Assembly: GCA_029242355.1 (NCBI GenBank)
Contig: JAQWUC010000042.1
Coordinates: forward strand, 1-42,050
Direction: 5' to 3'
DNA from: Paracoccaceae bacterium
GTDB lineage: Bacteria > Pseudomonadota > Alphaproteobacteria > Rhodobacterales > Rhodobacteraceae
DNA: 42,050 nt
How positions within the stretch are numbered: the stretch's first letter is position 1; each line of letters starts with the position of its first letter. The notes below the pieces were generated by a model that made no database searches, had not been told where the DNA came from, and saw nothing but the letters and a program-made list of their open reading frames with translations. The position numbers and the translations under genes are program-made. This document shows positions 9,269 through 18,454 of this stretch, one piece after another.

Positions 9269-9338
9269 CGTGATTTCTCACGAGCTTGACATCAGTGGAA
9301 AAAATATTCCACAGACGATTCTTCCACTCTATCGAGTG
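9269..9338 (-). other. Three stem-loops in the pufQ-pufB interval
   Basis: Three inverted repeats occur in about 70 nt: CGTGA/TCACG at 9269-9282 (4-nt loop), GTGGAA/TTCCAC at 9295-9312 (6-nt loop), and CACTC/GAGTG at 9325-9338 (4-nt loop). They separate pufQ from pufBA and are likely RNA processing or stabilising structures that shape the 5' end of the abundant pufBA message. None has a T run. Confidence 0.55.
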
Positions 9339-9361
9339 AAAAGAATTCCTTGCTCCGCCTA

Positions 9362-9589
9362 TCATGCGGAAAATATCATAGGTGTATAAGCTCGAGCTTT
9401 ATCCCAAGCACACCTTATAATGCCGTTCCATCCCTCACCTCTTTTTAACACCCCCACTCGCGCTAAGAAGCAGTGTATAGTCGCGGGAATTAACCCAATT
9501 AAGAAAATTAAGGTAAAATAAAGTCGATATTCCCACATTCGCGTATTTCGACGACGACTTGTGAAATCCTTAGAAATTCTAGTTATCAT
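9362..9589 (-). CDS. pufQ: PufQ, bacteriochlorophyll-related accessory protein
   Basis: A 75-residue protein with one hydrophobic span (about residues 22-45) preceded by a basic, arginine-rich segment. The pattern SRRRNTRMWEYRLYFTLIFL and the C-terminal WDKARAYTPMIFSA resemble PufQ, the first gene of puf operons in Rhodobacteraceae. PufQ is implicated in bacteriochlorophyll or porphyrin supply to forming complexes; its exact biochemistry is unsettled. Its ATG overlaps the bchZ stop by one base (TAATG), so puf is translationally linked to bchCXYZ, as in the classic superoperon. A separate puf promoter inside bchZ is likely by analogy but I could not identify it. Confidence 0.88.
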   Translation of the reverse strand: MITRISKDFTSRRRNTRMWEYRLYFTLIFLIGLIPATIHCFLARVGVLKRGEGWNGIIRCAWDKARAYTPMIFSA

Positions 9590-11064
9590 TACTTTTCCTT
9601 TCCGATTTTTGAATTTTCGTTTGGCTGCAACGCCATAATAGTCTCAAGGACAACTCGCTCTGCTCCATTATCTAAAGCTGACTTCTCAGCGGTGTCACGC
9701 AACGACTTAGCAACTGATATTCTCGTAAGCACTGGATGTTCTTCAACAATTTTATTGAGTAAATCTTGGGCATCATCATCCCAAGGAAAGTCTTTTATCA
9801 ATTTTGTTGGCGTTGCTTGAGCGCTATCCATTTCAGTGCCAAGTGGTAAAATATGGAAAAGTGCGTCAAACAAGCTATTACAAACTTCTTGCACTAAATA
9901 TGTAGCTCCGGCGTACCCCATCATCGGTGTTCCAGTTGCTCGTCTAATTGCTGCACCAGGAAAACTTGCTGGAACAAATGCTGGTTTGGGTCCGAAGCCT
10001 TGGTTTAACTCAGCCATATACATTTTCTCATTTATCGAACCCATTATTACTAAAGGTCGCTTTTCCACCATAAGCTTTCGGACTTCATCATTATCTGTCT
10101 TTGAACCCGCCTTTCGAGCCACAGCGAAAGCACATGGTAAACCTAGATCATCCTCTAAAAACTTTCTAATACCTCTTGAATAAGTCTCATTTGCAACAAT
10201 TGCAAAGCTCGCTGTAGCAAAAAAATCTTGCGTTACAGATCGCCAAAGATCCCAAACTGGTTTAATTGTCGAATGTTTCTCTTTTTCAATAAAAGGTTCT
10301 GGATCTAAACCAAGTATTTCTCCGAGTGTTTGAAGAAACTTTGTTGTACTATCCAATCCGATCGGAGCCTGCAAGTATGGTTTATCCAAAATTTCAGCCA
10401 AATTTCTACCGAACTCTCGGTACATCACAATATTTGCATCCGAATTTACGAGTTTATTCATCTCAGATAAATGCATCCCTAAAGGCATCACCATATTAAT
10501 TTCTGCCCCAATACCTTCCACCAAGCGCCGTATTTCAGCCAGATCTGAAGGCATGTTAAAAGTTCCATACATCGGGCCAAGAATATTTACACGCGGCTTA
10601 GAACCTTCTGCTCTTTTTGCTTCTCTGGGCATTCGACCTTTAGTCATTCCATAGTTCGTAAAAAGCCATGACATAGCACGGTCGGCAGATTGCCACTGAT
10701 CCTCATCTATAGTTCGAGGCAAAAACCTTTCTATGTTTGTTCCCTCTGGAGTGACTCCACCGCCTATCATCTCAGAAATAGATCCTGTTACCACAACGGC
10801 AGGAAGAACCGGGTCCAATGTTCGCCACGCTCTTTTCATGGAGCCTTCAGTTCCTTCTCTACCAAGTTCCTCTTCACCAAGTCCCGTTACTACAATCGGC
10901 AACTCATGGGGAGGTAATGCATCCGTGTAATGTAACACGGATGTCACTGGTAAATTTTCACAGCCTACGGGACCATCAATCACCACTTGAATGCCTTTTA
11001 CGCCACAAAATGCATAAACTGCGCCCCAATAACCACCTGCTCTATCATGATCTTGAATCAACAT
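9589..11064 (-). CDS. bchZ: Chlorophyllide a reductase subunit Z
   Basis: One of the two nitrogenase MoFe-like subunits of chlorophyllide a reductase (COR), which reduces the C7-C8 bond of ring B to make the bacteriochlorin ring. The N-terminal [20 protein letters not shown] and [20 protein letters not shown] contain conserved cysteines for the inter-subunit iron-sulfur cluster. The 491 residues fit BchZ. The start overlaps the bchY stop (TAATG) and the stop overlaps the pufQ start, giving a continuous bchX-Y-Z-pufQ message on the minus strand. Confidence 0.97.
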   Translation of the reverse strand: MLIQDHDRAGGYWGAVYAFCGVKGIQVVIDGPVGCENLPVTSVLHYTDALPPHELPIVVTGLGEEELGREGTEGSMKRAWRTLDPVLPAVVVTGSISEMIGGGVTPEGTNIERFLPRTIDEDQWQSADRAMSWLFTNYGMTKGRMPREAKRAEGSKPRVNILGPMYGTFNMPSDLAEIRRLVEGIGAEINMVMPLGMHLSEMNKLVNSDANIVMYREFGRNLAEILDKPYLQAPIGLDSTTKFLQTLGEILGLDPEPFIEKEKHSTIKPVWDLWRSVTQDFFATASFAIVANETYSRGIRKFLEDDLGLPCAFAVARKAGSKTDNDEVRKLMVEKRPLVIMGSINEKMYMAELNQGFGPKPAFVPASFPGAAIRRATGTPMMGYAGATYLVQEVCNSLFDALFHILPLGTEMDSAQATPTKLIKDFPWDDDAQDLLNKIVEEHPVLTRISVAKSLRDTAEKSALDNGAERVVLETIMALQPNENSKIGKEK

Positions 11065-12638
11065 TATATCATCTCCGCCGCTTTAGCTGCGCGCGCACGC
11101 TTTTCCAATTTTTTTTGTTGATGAGCTCTAAAGGTTGGGTTTACATTCGGTTTTCCTTCCCATATGCCTGCGGTGTCACCATGACCAACACCATCAAAGA
11201 AACTCTTCATAGTATTCATTCGTTCTTTATTACCCATCGCTGCGTTGACTACTTGTGCAAGACTACCTGCACCTGAAGGACCCATAAGCGGCCTAGCCGA
11301 GATTAAGTTTGTAAAATAAAGCGATGGGATCCCTAATTCTTTACCCTTTTGAACGACTGGAGTTGTGCCAACAGCCAGGTCAGGTTTTATTGCCTCCATC
11401 GCCGCACAATCGTCCTCCAAACTTGCTCTAAACTTAACTTTAGTTCCACGTGACTCCAACCACGCTTGATCAATTTGCGCCCACTTAGTTTTAGGACATG
11501 CCGTCCCGACGTATGGGATATTAGCTCCGCTTTCAATAAGAAGTCGGGCCACGAGTAATTCAGAACCTTCATATCCAGACAATGTAATTGTTCCATTGAT
11601 AGGAGCCGCGGATAAAGATTCTTTAATTGCTGGAAGAAATTTATTTTTGGCGATAGCCACTTTACCTTTTGCAATTGAAAAGTTTTCCCCAACAGTTTCA
11701 AGCCAGTCATCGGTACCTTCTACACCCACTGGTCCAGACCCAAAAATGGGTCGCCCCGCCGCCTCAAATTCTCTGACTGCAGCTGTATAAAAAGGATGAA
11801 TTGCAGCCACTCCACCACAATCGAGTGCAGAGTAAAGCTCGCGCCACTCTCGACAAGGTACTGTGGGTCCAATTGTAAGCTCTAACGGATCAAGCATTGC
11901 TGCTATCATAACTGGATCAGCAGGAAACATCTCTCCTAGCAATGCTACCGTTGGCCTATCCGATTTACCAGTTAAAGGCATAGCGACCGGCCCAGCTTCA
12001 ATTTCTTTTCGAGCATAATTTAGCATTGCGCCCGCTAAAACATCTTTGGCTTCAGCATGTGTAGGGATCCCAAAACCCGGTACATCTATACCAATAATTC
12101 GAACACCATCAATCTCGTCAGGTAATAATCTAAGCGGCACCCCTGATGCCGTCGGCACACATAAGTTAGTTATTACTATAGCGTCATACTTATCGGGATC
12201 GGCCATTTTATGAACTGCATCTCGTATATCCTCATAAAGCTTACCAGTTACAAGAGACTCTGAGTTAAACGGTACATATCCAACAGACCGTCTGGCACCA
12301 TAAAAATGAGATACAAAAGTTAAACCATAAACGCAGCAAGCAGAGCCTGACAATACAGTTGCTACTCTTCTCATACGGAGACCCACTCTAAGCGAGCCAA
12401 AAGCAGGACACATACTTTGAGGTTTATCGTGCGGTCCTTGTGGATAATCCTTTGCATATTGATCTAAAATATCTGATTTGCCTGTTGCCCGAGCCGCAGC
12501 CTCCATTTGACCGACTCCAGCATGACATCCCATTCCATCTACCAATGAAGAGTCAAGCGATGGAACAACAGTTTCGTTCGGGGTTCCAGTTAGAACCTCC
12601 GCTTGGTCTGTCTGATCATAACGTAACTCTATGCTCAT
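11064..12638 (-). CDS. bchY: Chlorophyllide a reductase subunit Y
   Basis: Catalytic-component partner of BchZ in COR, homologous to nitrogenase NifD and BchN. The N-terminal [20 protein letters not shown] and [19 protein letters not shown] carry conserved cysteines for the 4Fe-4S cluster, and [20 protein letters not shown] is a further BchY-type block. At 524 residues it is of normal size. It lies 31 nt downstream of bchX and overlaps bchZ by one base. Confidence 0.97.
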   Translation of the reverse strand: MSIELRYDQTDQAEVLTGTPNETVVPSLDSSLVDGMGCHAGVGQMEAAARATGKSDILDQYAKDYPQGPHDKPQSMCPAFGSLRVGLRMRRVATVLSGSACCVYGLTFVSHFYGARRSVGYVPFNSESLVTGKLYEDIRDAVHKMADPDKYDAIVITNLCVPTASGVPLRLLPDEIDGVRIIGIDVPGFGIPTHAEAKDVLAGAMLNYARKEIEAGPVAMPLTGKSDRPTVALLGEMFPADPVMIAAMLDPLELTIGPTVPCREWRELYSALDCGGVAAIHPFYTAAVREFEAAGRPIFGSGPVGVEGTDDWLETVGENFSIAKGKVAIAKNKFLPAIKESLSAAPINGTITLSGYEGSELLVARLLIESGANIPYVGTACPKTKWAQIDQAWLESRGTKVKFRASLEDDCAAMEAIKPDLAVGTTPVVQKGKELGIPSLYFTNLISARPLMGPSGAGSLAQVVNAAMGNKERMNTMKSFFDGVGHGDTAGIWEGKPNVNPTFRAHQQKKLEKRARAAKAAEMI

Positions 12639-12669
12639 AAATCAATACCGCTCAATTACTTACCACTTT

Positions 12670-13689
12670 TCATACTGCATCATCATAAATAACCTCTAGG
12701 GATGCTTTAGGTTCAGAAAACTTGCCTCGCATATCCTGATCTGTAGCAGGCTCGAGGACAAAATCTCCACCTGTTTGGCTCTCATCAAACAAACTCAGCA
12801 AACCGTCCTGGTTAACCGGCGTTGGCCTTACCGGCGGGGCCTCTGCTACATTCACTGATAACTCAGTAAACAATTCTCCCCAGTGAGACTGCGCTGATCC
12901 AACAATTTGGTAATTTGCCGATTTACGACGGAGATCTTCGTCCTGAGGTATGGCAGCTAAAACAGGTATTCCTACAGTCTTTGCAAAAGCCGCAGCTTCA
13001 CCAGTTCCATCATCTTTATTTATAACCAAGCCTGCGACTCCGACATTACCACCAAGTTTTCGAAAATACTCGACTGCTGAACACACGTTATTAGCAACAT
13101 ACAAAGATTGCAGATCATTAGAGGCAACCAAAATTACTTTTTGCGCCATATCCCTTGCGATCGGCAACCCAAATCCACCACAGACAACATCCCCAAGAAA
13201 ATCAAGTAAAACATAATCAAAATCCCAATCATGAAAACCCAATTTTTCCAATAATTCGAACCCATGAATAATACCTCGACCGCCACAACCTCGACCGACC
13301 TCAGGTCCACCAAGCTCCATAGCGAAAACACCGTTCCTTTTAAAACACACATCACCTATTTTAACTTCTTCACCAGCTAATTTCTTTTTTGCTGATGTTT
13401 CTATTATTGTCGGACAAGCCTTCCCGCCGAACAATAAAGAAGTGGTATCAGATTTAGGATCACATCCGATTAACAAAACTCGTTTACCTAACTCCGCCAT
13501 CATGCAACTTAAATTCGCCAGAGTGAACGATTTTCCAATTCCACCTTTTCCGTATATTGCTATAATTTGTGTTTTCTTTTTGGCCTCTTGCACTGGAATA
13601 TCATCGATATCCTCGTTCGCCTCGACACGAAGACGCTCATGATGCTCATGCAAGCTTTCACTTTTCAGATTTGGAACATCTAAAGTCAT
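12670..13689 (-). CDS. bchX: Chlorophyllide a reductase iron protein BchX
   Basis: ATP-dependent electron donor of COR, homologous to NifH and BchL. The P-loop GKGGIGKS is at residues 47-54; the two cysteines that bridge a 4Fe-4S cluster across the dimer are C135 (GRGCGGRG) and C170 (GDVVCGGFG). The ATG at 13689 overlaps the bchC stop (ATGA) and has AAAGG upstream. An in-frame non-ATG start 36 nt further upstream lies within bchC and is less likely. The 339-residue product has the N-terminal extension before the P-loop that distinguishes BchX from BchL. Confidence 0.97.
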   Translation of the reverse strand: MTLDVPNLKSESLHEHHERLRVEANEDIDDIPVQEAKKKTQIIAIYGKGGIGKSFTLANLSCMMAELGKRVLLIGCDPKSDTTSLLFGGKACPTIIETSAKKKLAGEEVKIGDVCFKRNGVFAMELGGPEVGRGCGGRGIIHGFELLEKLGFHDWDFDYVLLDFLGDVVCGGFGLPIARDMAQKVILVASNDLQSLYVANNVCSAVEYFRKLGGNVGVAGLVINKDDGTGEAAAFAKTVGIPVLAAIPQDEDLRRKSANYQIVGSAQSHWGELFTELSVNVAEAPPVRPTPVNQDGLLSLFDESQTGGDFVLEPATDQDMRGKFSEPKASLEVIYDDAV

Positions 13690-14627
13690 GCTGCCTTTCT
13701 CCAATCTAGTACCATTTTTAAACATTTTGGATCATTAAATGCTTTTTCGTACGCCTTAGATACATTTTTAGCAGGTTGTTTATTTGTCACGAGCCCTTCT
13801 AATGAAAGATCCCCAGATTCAATTAACGCCCGAGTTACGCCAACGTCCTCTGAATTGAATTCTGCTGAGACTCTCAACCTTGCCTCTTTCATGAAAGCCG
13901 CGGGAAAAGCAAAATTTATGTTTCCCGGATAAAAACCAGCTAGTACAATCTCACCGCCCTTAGATAGACGGTCCACTAATTCATTAACTATGCTTGGATC
14001 CCCACTGACGTCATAGATCGACTTATAATCTTTCTTCTTATCAGCGCTCGGCTGAAGCACTTCGTAGCCTTGAGCGCCACTCATTCGCTCTTCATTTGAT
14101 TCCCATACAGTCGGTACATCGCCTCCTGCAGCTACTGCCAATCGTGCCAATAAGCGACCCAAAACTCCATGCCCAACAATCAAATCTGGGAGCTCGCTGC
14201 CGAACCCCGCTATAGAATGACGAGCCGTAGCTGCAAGAGCGAAAAGAACTCCATCAGATCTCATTCCAGGATCTATTTTAATAATTCTTGAAGCCGGAGT
14301 GACTAATGTTTTTGCAGCACCTCCAAACAAACCTTTTATTTCACCAAAACAATTTGCACCTGGTACGAAAACAGAATCACCGATGTTAAATCCTGTATTT
14401 GACGCCGCGCTAACAACCTCGCCGACGGACTCATAACCTGGAACAAGCGGATATCCCATTCCAGGAAAGTGTGGCATTTGACCGGACCAGAATAATTTTT
14501 CTGTTCCTGTCGAAATACCAGAATACTTGATTTCCACAACCACTTCACCAGCGCCCGGTTCACTTACGATGAGAGACTCCACCGAAAGCTTTTTTGGCCC
14601 TGTCATAATAACTGCATCAGTCTTCAT
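13686..14627 (-). CDS. bchC: Bacteriochlorophyllide a dehydrogenase BchC
   Basis: Zinc-free MDR-type oxidoreductase that oxidises the C3 hydroxyethyl group to acetyl late in bacteriochlorophyll a synthesis. The sequence shows [15 protein letters not shown] and the BchC-type core [19 protein letters not shown], a variant nucleotide-binding glycine loop. The 313-residue length fits. It is the first gene of bchCXYZ-pufQBALM. The 113-nt gap upstream to crtF contains two TGT-N12-ACA operators overlapping a sigma70-like promoter, so PpsR repression is expected. Confidence 0.96.
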   Translation of the reverse strand: MKTDAVIMTGPKKLSVESLIVSEPGAGEVVVEIKYSGISTGTEKLFWSGQMPHFPGMGYPLVPGYESVGEVVSAASNTGFNIGDSVFVPGANCFGEIKGLFGGAAKTLVTPASRIIKIDPGMRSDGVLFALAATARHSIAGFGSELPDLIVGHGVLGRLLARLAVAAGGDVPTVWESNEERMSGAQGYEVLQPSADKKKDYKSIYDVSGDPSIVNELVDRLSKGGEIVLAGFYPGNINFAFPAAFMKEARLRVSAEFNSEDVGVTRALIESGDLSLEGLVTNKQPAKNVSKAYEKAFNDPKCLKMVLDWRKAA

Positions 14628-14680
14628 TTTTTTCTTATTTCCCTAAACTAAGCCTGCGACAATTTGTACCGATCATTTAA

Positions 14681-14698
14681 TGTCATTCTAACCTGACA
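14681..14698. promoter_or_regulatory. Putative PpsR operator 1 of bchC
   Basis: TGTCATTCTAACCTGACA fits TGT-N12-ACA with the preferred C after TGT and TG before ACA. It overlaps the proposed -10 element of the bchC promoter. Operator 2 begins 8 bp further from the gene, the spacing described for CrtJ at Rhodobacter capsulatus bchC. Confidence 0.78.
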
Positions 14699-14712
14699 CT
14701 CTGTGTTGTCAA
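14685..14712 (-). promoter_or_regulatory. Predicted sigma70-type promoter of bchC
   Basis: On the minus strand TTGACA (14712-14707) is followed after 16 bp by TAGAAT (14690-14685). Both hexamers lie inside the two PpsR-like operators, a layout that would block RNA polymerase directly. The bchC ATG is 58 bp downstream of the -10. Confidence 0.6.
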
Positions 14713-14724
14713 TAAATTTAGACA
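14707..14724. promoter_or_regulatory. Putative PpsR operator 2 of bchC
   Basis: TGTCAATAAATTTAGACA fits TGT-N12-ACA; its TGTCAA is the complement of the proposed -35 TTGACA. It is separated from operator 1 by exactly 8 bp, suggesting cooperative binding of two PpsR units. Confidence 0.78.
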
Positions 14725-14740
14725 CTTTAAATAAAAATAA

Positions 14741-15862
14741 TTAAAACTTTTTCTTTGCCGTGATAACCTGAGTGATAAATTCACGCGTTCCTTTATGTTT
14801 TTTTATATTTTGAAACCCCGCTTTCCGTAAGAAAAATTCATGTATTTCTGCAGAACGTGGCCGACCAGTCGTCATAGCCATTGTATAAAAGCCAAAATAA
14901 GAATCACCCGAACGGGTGGGAAATTTGCCACCAGACATTGGTTCTGAAATAATGATCTGCCCATTTTTAGGTAAACTATCATAAATTTTTTTTAATAGCA
15001 TGGTGACTATGTGATCATCGTGGTCATACAGAACACGTATAAGCGTGATTGTATCAAAGCCCTTTGGAATCTTATCAGTTACAAAACTACCACCATATAC
15101 GTCGAAGTTGTTCGCATTTTCTTTACGTAAAGTTAATTTTCTTGCTTTATCAACTACCTGAGGTAAATCAAACAGGCAAAAGGATATGCCCGAGGTAACT
15201 TTTGATACTTCTTCTATAAAAGCGCCAGTTCCACCGCCTATATCTAATAAGTGCTTTGTTCGAGAAAAGGAAATAAGGCGGAGTGTTTCTTCGGCCACCA
15301 ATTTTTGCGAAGACCTCATCAAATCAGAGTATATTTCCGCTACTTCAGGTTTTAATGGTTTTTGCGAGGTTTTGTTTAAAACATATGGCCAATATTTACT
15401 CATATGCGTATCAACTTTATTTTTTAACAAGCTCACTGGATCTATTAAATCTTCGTAAAAAAGTCGGTGATGCCGAATCATATCGATCAACCCAGGAACG
15501 CCGAGGACGGAAGCTCCCAAACGTGACAAAGCATATTGTCCAAAATTAAGCCGTTCTAATAAATTTATAGCTGTGGCTGATTGACACAAAATAATCATAT
15601 TTTTTTCTGGAACTCCGACTTTCTGAGAAAGAGCAACCGCCGTAAGAGATCGTCCCTTTAGATGATTAAAAATATCAAGCTCAACCATAGCCAAAAGTGT
15701 TTGTGAATAGACAAAACCAGCCATCAAATCATAGATTTTTTCCCCATCTTTTCGAGCAATAGCTCTCACAACAGGTGTATTTCCAGCCCACTTTTGAAAT
15801 CGGTGAGAACCAACCAAACCATTACGCCAATTAACAAAAAATAGCTTTAACTCATTGAACAA
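14741..15862 (-). CDS. crtF: Hydroxyneurosporene/demethylspheroidene O-methyltransferase CrtF
   Basis: SAM-dependent methyltransferase that methylates the C1 hydroxyl of demethylspheroidene or related intermediates in the spheroidene pathway. An N-terminal dimerisation and winged-helix region is followed by the SAM-binding glycine motif LLDIGGGTGAFIEEV and ISEPMSGG near the C-terminus. The 373 residues fit CrtF. The start at 15862 is a TTG without an obvious Shine-Dalgarno site and is uncertain; no in-frame ATG precedes the conserved region. It lies 79 nt downstream of crtE in the same direction. Confidence 0.94.
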   Translation of the reverse strand: MFNELKLFFVNWRNGLVGSHRFQKWAGNTPVVRAIARKDGEKIYDLMAGFVYSQTLLAMVELDIFNHLKGRSLTAVALSQKVGVPEKNMIILCQSATAINLLERLNFGQYALSRLGASVLGVPGLIDMIRHHRLFYEDLIDPVSLLKNKVDTHMSKYWPYVLNKTSQKPLKPEVAEIYSDLMRSSQKLVAEETLRLISFSRTKHLLDIGGGTGAFIEEVSKVTSGISFCLFDLPQVVDKARKLTLRKENANNFDVYGGSFVTDKIPKGFDTITLIRVLYDHDDHIVTMLLKKIYDSLPKNGQIIISEPMSGGKFPTRSGDSYFGFYTMAMTTGRPRSAEIHEFFLRKAGFQNIKKHKGTREFITQVITAKKKF

Positions 15863-15941
15863 AACAAGCTCTCAGACTTTGAAAACGGATGATTAATAAA
15901 TGTAAAAATGTCCCGTCCTTTAAAACCATTGATCTTTCAAT

Positions 15942-16811
15942 TTAAATGTTGTGATTTTTATAATTTATAGGTGTCAAAAGAGCAGCCTGCTTTCTTACTA
16001 TCTCACATAGATCCGCCTCGCCAGGACAAGACGGTATTGAAGAAATAGCGCCACTTAAAATGTCTTGAAGCTTTTCTATTGCACCAGCAACGCCTAATTC
16101 ATTCACTGCATTAGGTCTATTTTTTGCGAGATCTTGCCCAGTTGGCTTTCCAATTTGATGGGATGTTTCAAGCGCATCCCTAACATCATCTGCAACCTGA
16201 AATGCCTCACCAATTCGAGCGCCTAACTCTTCCCATGGTTCAGGATCTTCACCAGCAGAAATAGCGCCCATTTGCGTCGCTGCAACAAACAAGGAACCAG
16301 TTTTTAACTGATGATACGCACTCAGATTAATCTCAGGTTCGCTTTCCCAACCTTGGCCTGAACAAATTCCAAAAGGCATACCCCCTGATCTTCCTAATAT
16401 ACCTATTAAGGTGGGTAATCGCTCAGGTGTTATGTCTGAAGAAATTCCAAGAATCTCAAATGCCATCATAATTAGAGCATCTCCTGCCAAAACAGCAATA
16501 GGTTCATTGAAAGCCTTATGCAACGATGGCTTGCCTCTTCTTATACTTGCATCGTCAAAACAGGGGAGATCATCATGGATTAAACTCGCGCAATGAATTA
16601 GCTCAATGGCAATAGCAGAAGCATTGCTTAATTTTGGATTGTCATCACCACATGCGATAGAAACCGACAAAGCTAGTTGGGGCCTTACCCGTGCTCCTCC
16701 AGGAAAAACAGAATAATTCAAAGCCGCGGCTAATTTAGGGGGTGCAGGATCTAACTTAGCTCTTCGAAGAACCTTGAGCAAAGTTTCTTCGATCCTGTCA
16801 GATATCTTCAT
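15942..16811 (-). CDS. crtE: Geranylgeranyl diphosphate synthase CrtE
   Basis: Trans-prenyltransferase making C20 geranylgeranyl diphosphate for phytoene and for the bacteriochlorophyll tail. The first aspartate-rich motif is in LIHDDLPCFDDASIRRGKPS and the second is DDVRD. The ATG at 16811 is supported by GGAGAAG just upstream and by the start of homology (MKISDRIEETL); a non-ATG start 60 nt upstream is rejected. The length of 289 is normal. It is transcribed divergently from crtD across a 126-bp region containing a PpsR-like operator and a 16-bp tandem duplication. Confidence 0.96.
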   Translation of the reverse strand: MKISDRIEETLLKVLRRAKLDPAPPKLAAALNYSVFPGGARVRPQLALSVSIACGDDNPKLSNASAIAIELIHCASLIHDDLPCFDDASIRRGKPSLHKAFNEPIAVLAGDALIMMAFEILGISSDITPERLPTLIGILGRSGGMPFGICSGQGWESEPEINLSAYHQLKTGSLFVAATQMGAISAGEDPEPWEELGARIGEAFQVADDVRDALETSHQIGKPTGQDLAKNRPNAVNELGVAGAIEKLQDILSGAISSIPSCPGEADLCEIVRKQAALLTPINYKNHNI

Positions 16812-16852
16812 ACGCTTCTCCAAACTCAGTGTGGTGTTATTTTCACAATAAG

Positions 16853-16870
16853 TGTAAATTATATTGGACA
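16853..16870. promoter_or_regulatory. Putative PpsR operator between crtE and crtD
   Basis: TGTAAATTATATTGGACA fits TGT-N12-ACA. On the minus strand it embeds a perfect TATAAT (16863-16858), a probable -10 for crtE. I see no clear -35 at the usual spacing (a TTGACA is present but 20 bp away). Confidence 0.65.
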
Positions 16871-16885
16871 CTTAATGTTATTGTG

Positions 16886-16917
16886 TCAATAGTAGCCGTT
16901 ATCAATAGTAGCCGTTA
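16886..16917. repeat. 16-bp perfect tandem duplication in the crtE/crtD control region
   Basis: TCAATAGTAGCCGTTA occurs twice back to back (16886-16901 and 16902-16917), 21 bp before the crtD ATG. The array lies on the crtD side of the PpsR-like operator. Function unknown. Confidence 0.95.
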
Positions 16918-16937
16918 TTAGAAACAACGTGAGAATT

Positions 16938-18425
16938 ATGGTAAAGAATAAAATTGTTGTAGTCGGCGCAGGTATTGGAGGACTCGCCTCGACATTAGAA
17001 CTCGCCCATCAGGGCCATGAAATCGAAGTGTTTGAAACCCATGGAATGCCAGGAGGAAAGATGCGTACGATAGACAGTCCATCTGGCATGATCGATGCTG
17101 GTCCAACTGTTTTGACCTTGAAGCATATCTTTGAAAAACTATTTGCGGACGTTGGAGAAGACATTAATAAGCATTTGCAATTAAGTAAAGACCCAGTTTT
17201 AGCTCGTCATTTTTGGCCTGATGGAACAAAGTTAGACCTAAGTTCTGACGCAGAAGAAAATTATAAGACCATCAAGGCGTTTGGAGGCCAAAGATCGTTA
17301 AACGAATTTAAAAAATTTAACAAACTAACAAGATGCTTATACGAAAGTTTTGATTTCCCTATTTTACAAAATCCTAAACCGTCCATCACAAATACGATTC
17401 TGCAGACTTCACACCAATCGTTAAACTTTTTACCAGCACTTCTACCGGGTCGCACGCTTGCCAATCTGGTTAACTCGCACTTTACAGATATACGACTACG
17501 CCAGTTATTCTCTCGTTATGCCACGTATGTCGGAGGTTCCCCCTTTAACTCTCCGGCTATACTATCTCTTATTTGGCAAGCAGAATCGAGGGGTGTTTGG
17601 CGAATAATTGGAGGGATGCATAAGTTAGCAAGAAAAATTCATGACCTTGCTAAAAGCCGTGGTGCAAAATTCAATTTTAATACTTCAGTTTCAGAAATTT
17701 TAATAACTAAACAAAAAGTGGAAGGTGTGAGATTAAGTAACGGCAAAGAAATTCTTTGTAATTCTCTAATTTTTAACGGGGATCCAAATGCCATATTTAG
17801 AGGGTTCTTAGGTCAGGACATCAGAAAAGTAGTTGCACACAAGAATGTAAAAAACAGATCTTTATCTGCATATGTCTGGACTTTCTCAGCTAAACCTTCT
17901 CGTTCTGATCTAGTACACCATAATGTATTTTTTAACAAAAAATATAAATCAGAATTTACAGATATATCCTCCGGAACGATTCCTAAGGACCCGGCACTAT
18001 ATGTATGTGCTCAAAATCTAGACGATCCAAACAAATCAAATAGTACGATAAAATTTGAAATAATTATGAATGCATCGCCAGTAACAAGCAAAAACTTTAA
18101 CGAGGAAGAGGAATTTAAAATATGTCAGGAAATAACTTTCGGAAATCTGAACAAAATGGGACTCACATTCAATCCAATTCCATCAACCGAAGCACTTACA
18201 ACCCCGCAAAAATTCAACAAACTTTTTCCAGCGTCAAACGGATCTCTTTACGGGCTGAGCCCACAAAATTTCATGACAACTTTCAAACGACCTCAAGCTC
18301 GAACAAAAGTACGAGGTCTTTATCTAGCAGGAGGAGGGGTGCATCCTGGACCAGGAATTCCGATGGCTCTTCTCTCAGGAAGGCACGCAGCCGCGGCGAT
18401 AATGAAAGACCAAACTTTAACTTAG
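16938..18425 (+). CDS. crtD: Methoxyneurosporene/hydroxycarotenoid C-3,4 desaturase CrtD
   Basis: FAD-dependent desaturase of the CrtI family that introduces the C3-C4 double bond on the hydroxylated or methoxylated end of the carotenoid. The N-terminal dinucleotide motif VVVGAGIGGLASTLELAHQG and the C-terminal LYLAGGGVHPGPGIPMALLSG are diagnostic of the carotenoid desaturase family, and the position beside crtC and crtE assigns it to CrtD rather than CrtI. ATG 16938 is preferred; GTG 16929 is in frame, and neither has a strong ribosome binding site. About 495 residues. The end is entangled with crtC, whose frame is open throughout the last 300 nt of this gene. Confidence 0.94.
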   Translation: MVKNKIVVVGAGIGGLASTLELAHQGHEIEVFETHGMPGGKMRTIDSPSGMIDAGPTVLTLKHIFEKLFADVGEDINKHLQLSKDPVLARHFWPDGTKLDLSSDAEENYKTIKAFGGQRSLNEFKKFNKLTRCLYESFDFPILQNPKPSITNTILQTSHQSLNFLPALLPGRTLANLVNSHFTDIRLRQLFSRYATYVGGSPFNSPAILSLIWQAESRGVWRIIGGMHKLARKIHDLAKSRGAKFNFNTSVSEILITKQKVEGVRLSNGKEILCNSLIFNGDPNAIFRGFLGQDIRKVVAHKNVKNRSLSAYVWTFSAKPSRSDLVHHNVFFNKKYKSEFTDISSGTIPKDPALYVCAQNLDDPNKSNSTIKFEIIMNASPVTSKNFNEEEEFKICQEITFGNLNKMGLTFNPIPSTEALTTPQKFNKLFPASNGSLYGLSPQNFMTTFKRPQARTKVRGLYLAGGGVHPGPGIPMALLSGRHAAAAIMKDQTLT

Positions 18426-18454
18426 AAGTTCCATCAAACGGCTACGCATGGTGG

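Noticed and set aside
9836-10183. 115-codon open frame antisense to bchZ
   Set aside because: It is fully inside a strongly supported bchZ gene and shows no family features.
10818-11276. 152-codon open frame antisense to the bchY-bchZ junction
   Set aside because: Composition is that of a shadow frame (many His, Ser, Leu) and it lies opposite two well-supported genes.
15863-15941. PpsR operator between crtF and crtE
   Set aside because: TGT triplets occur but no ACA stands at the 12-bp spacing.
16812-16871. N-terminal extension of CrtE by 20 residues
   Set aside because: The extension has no family similarity, starts with a non-ATG codon, and would run through the PpsR-like operator.
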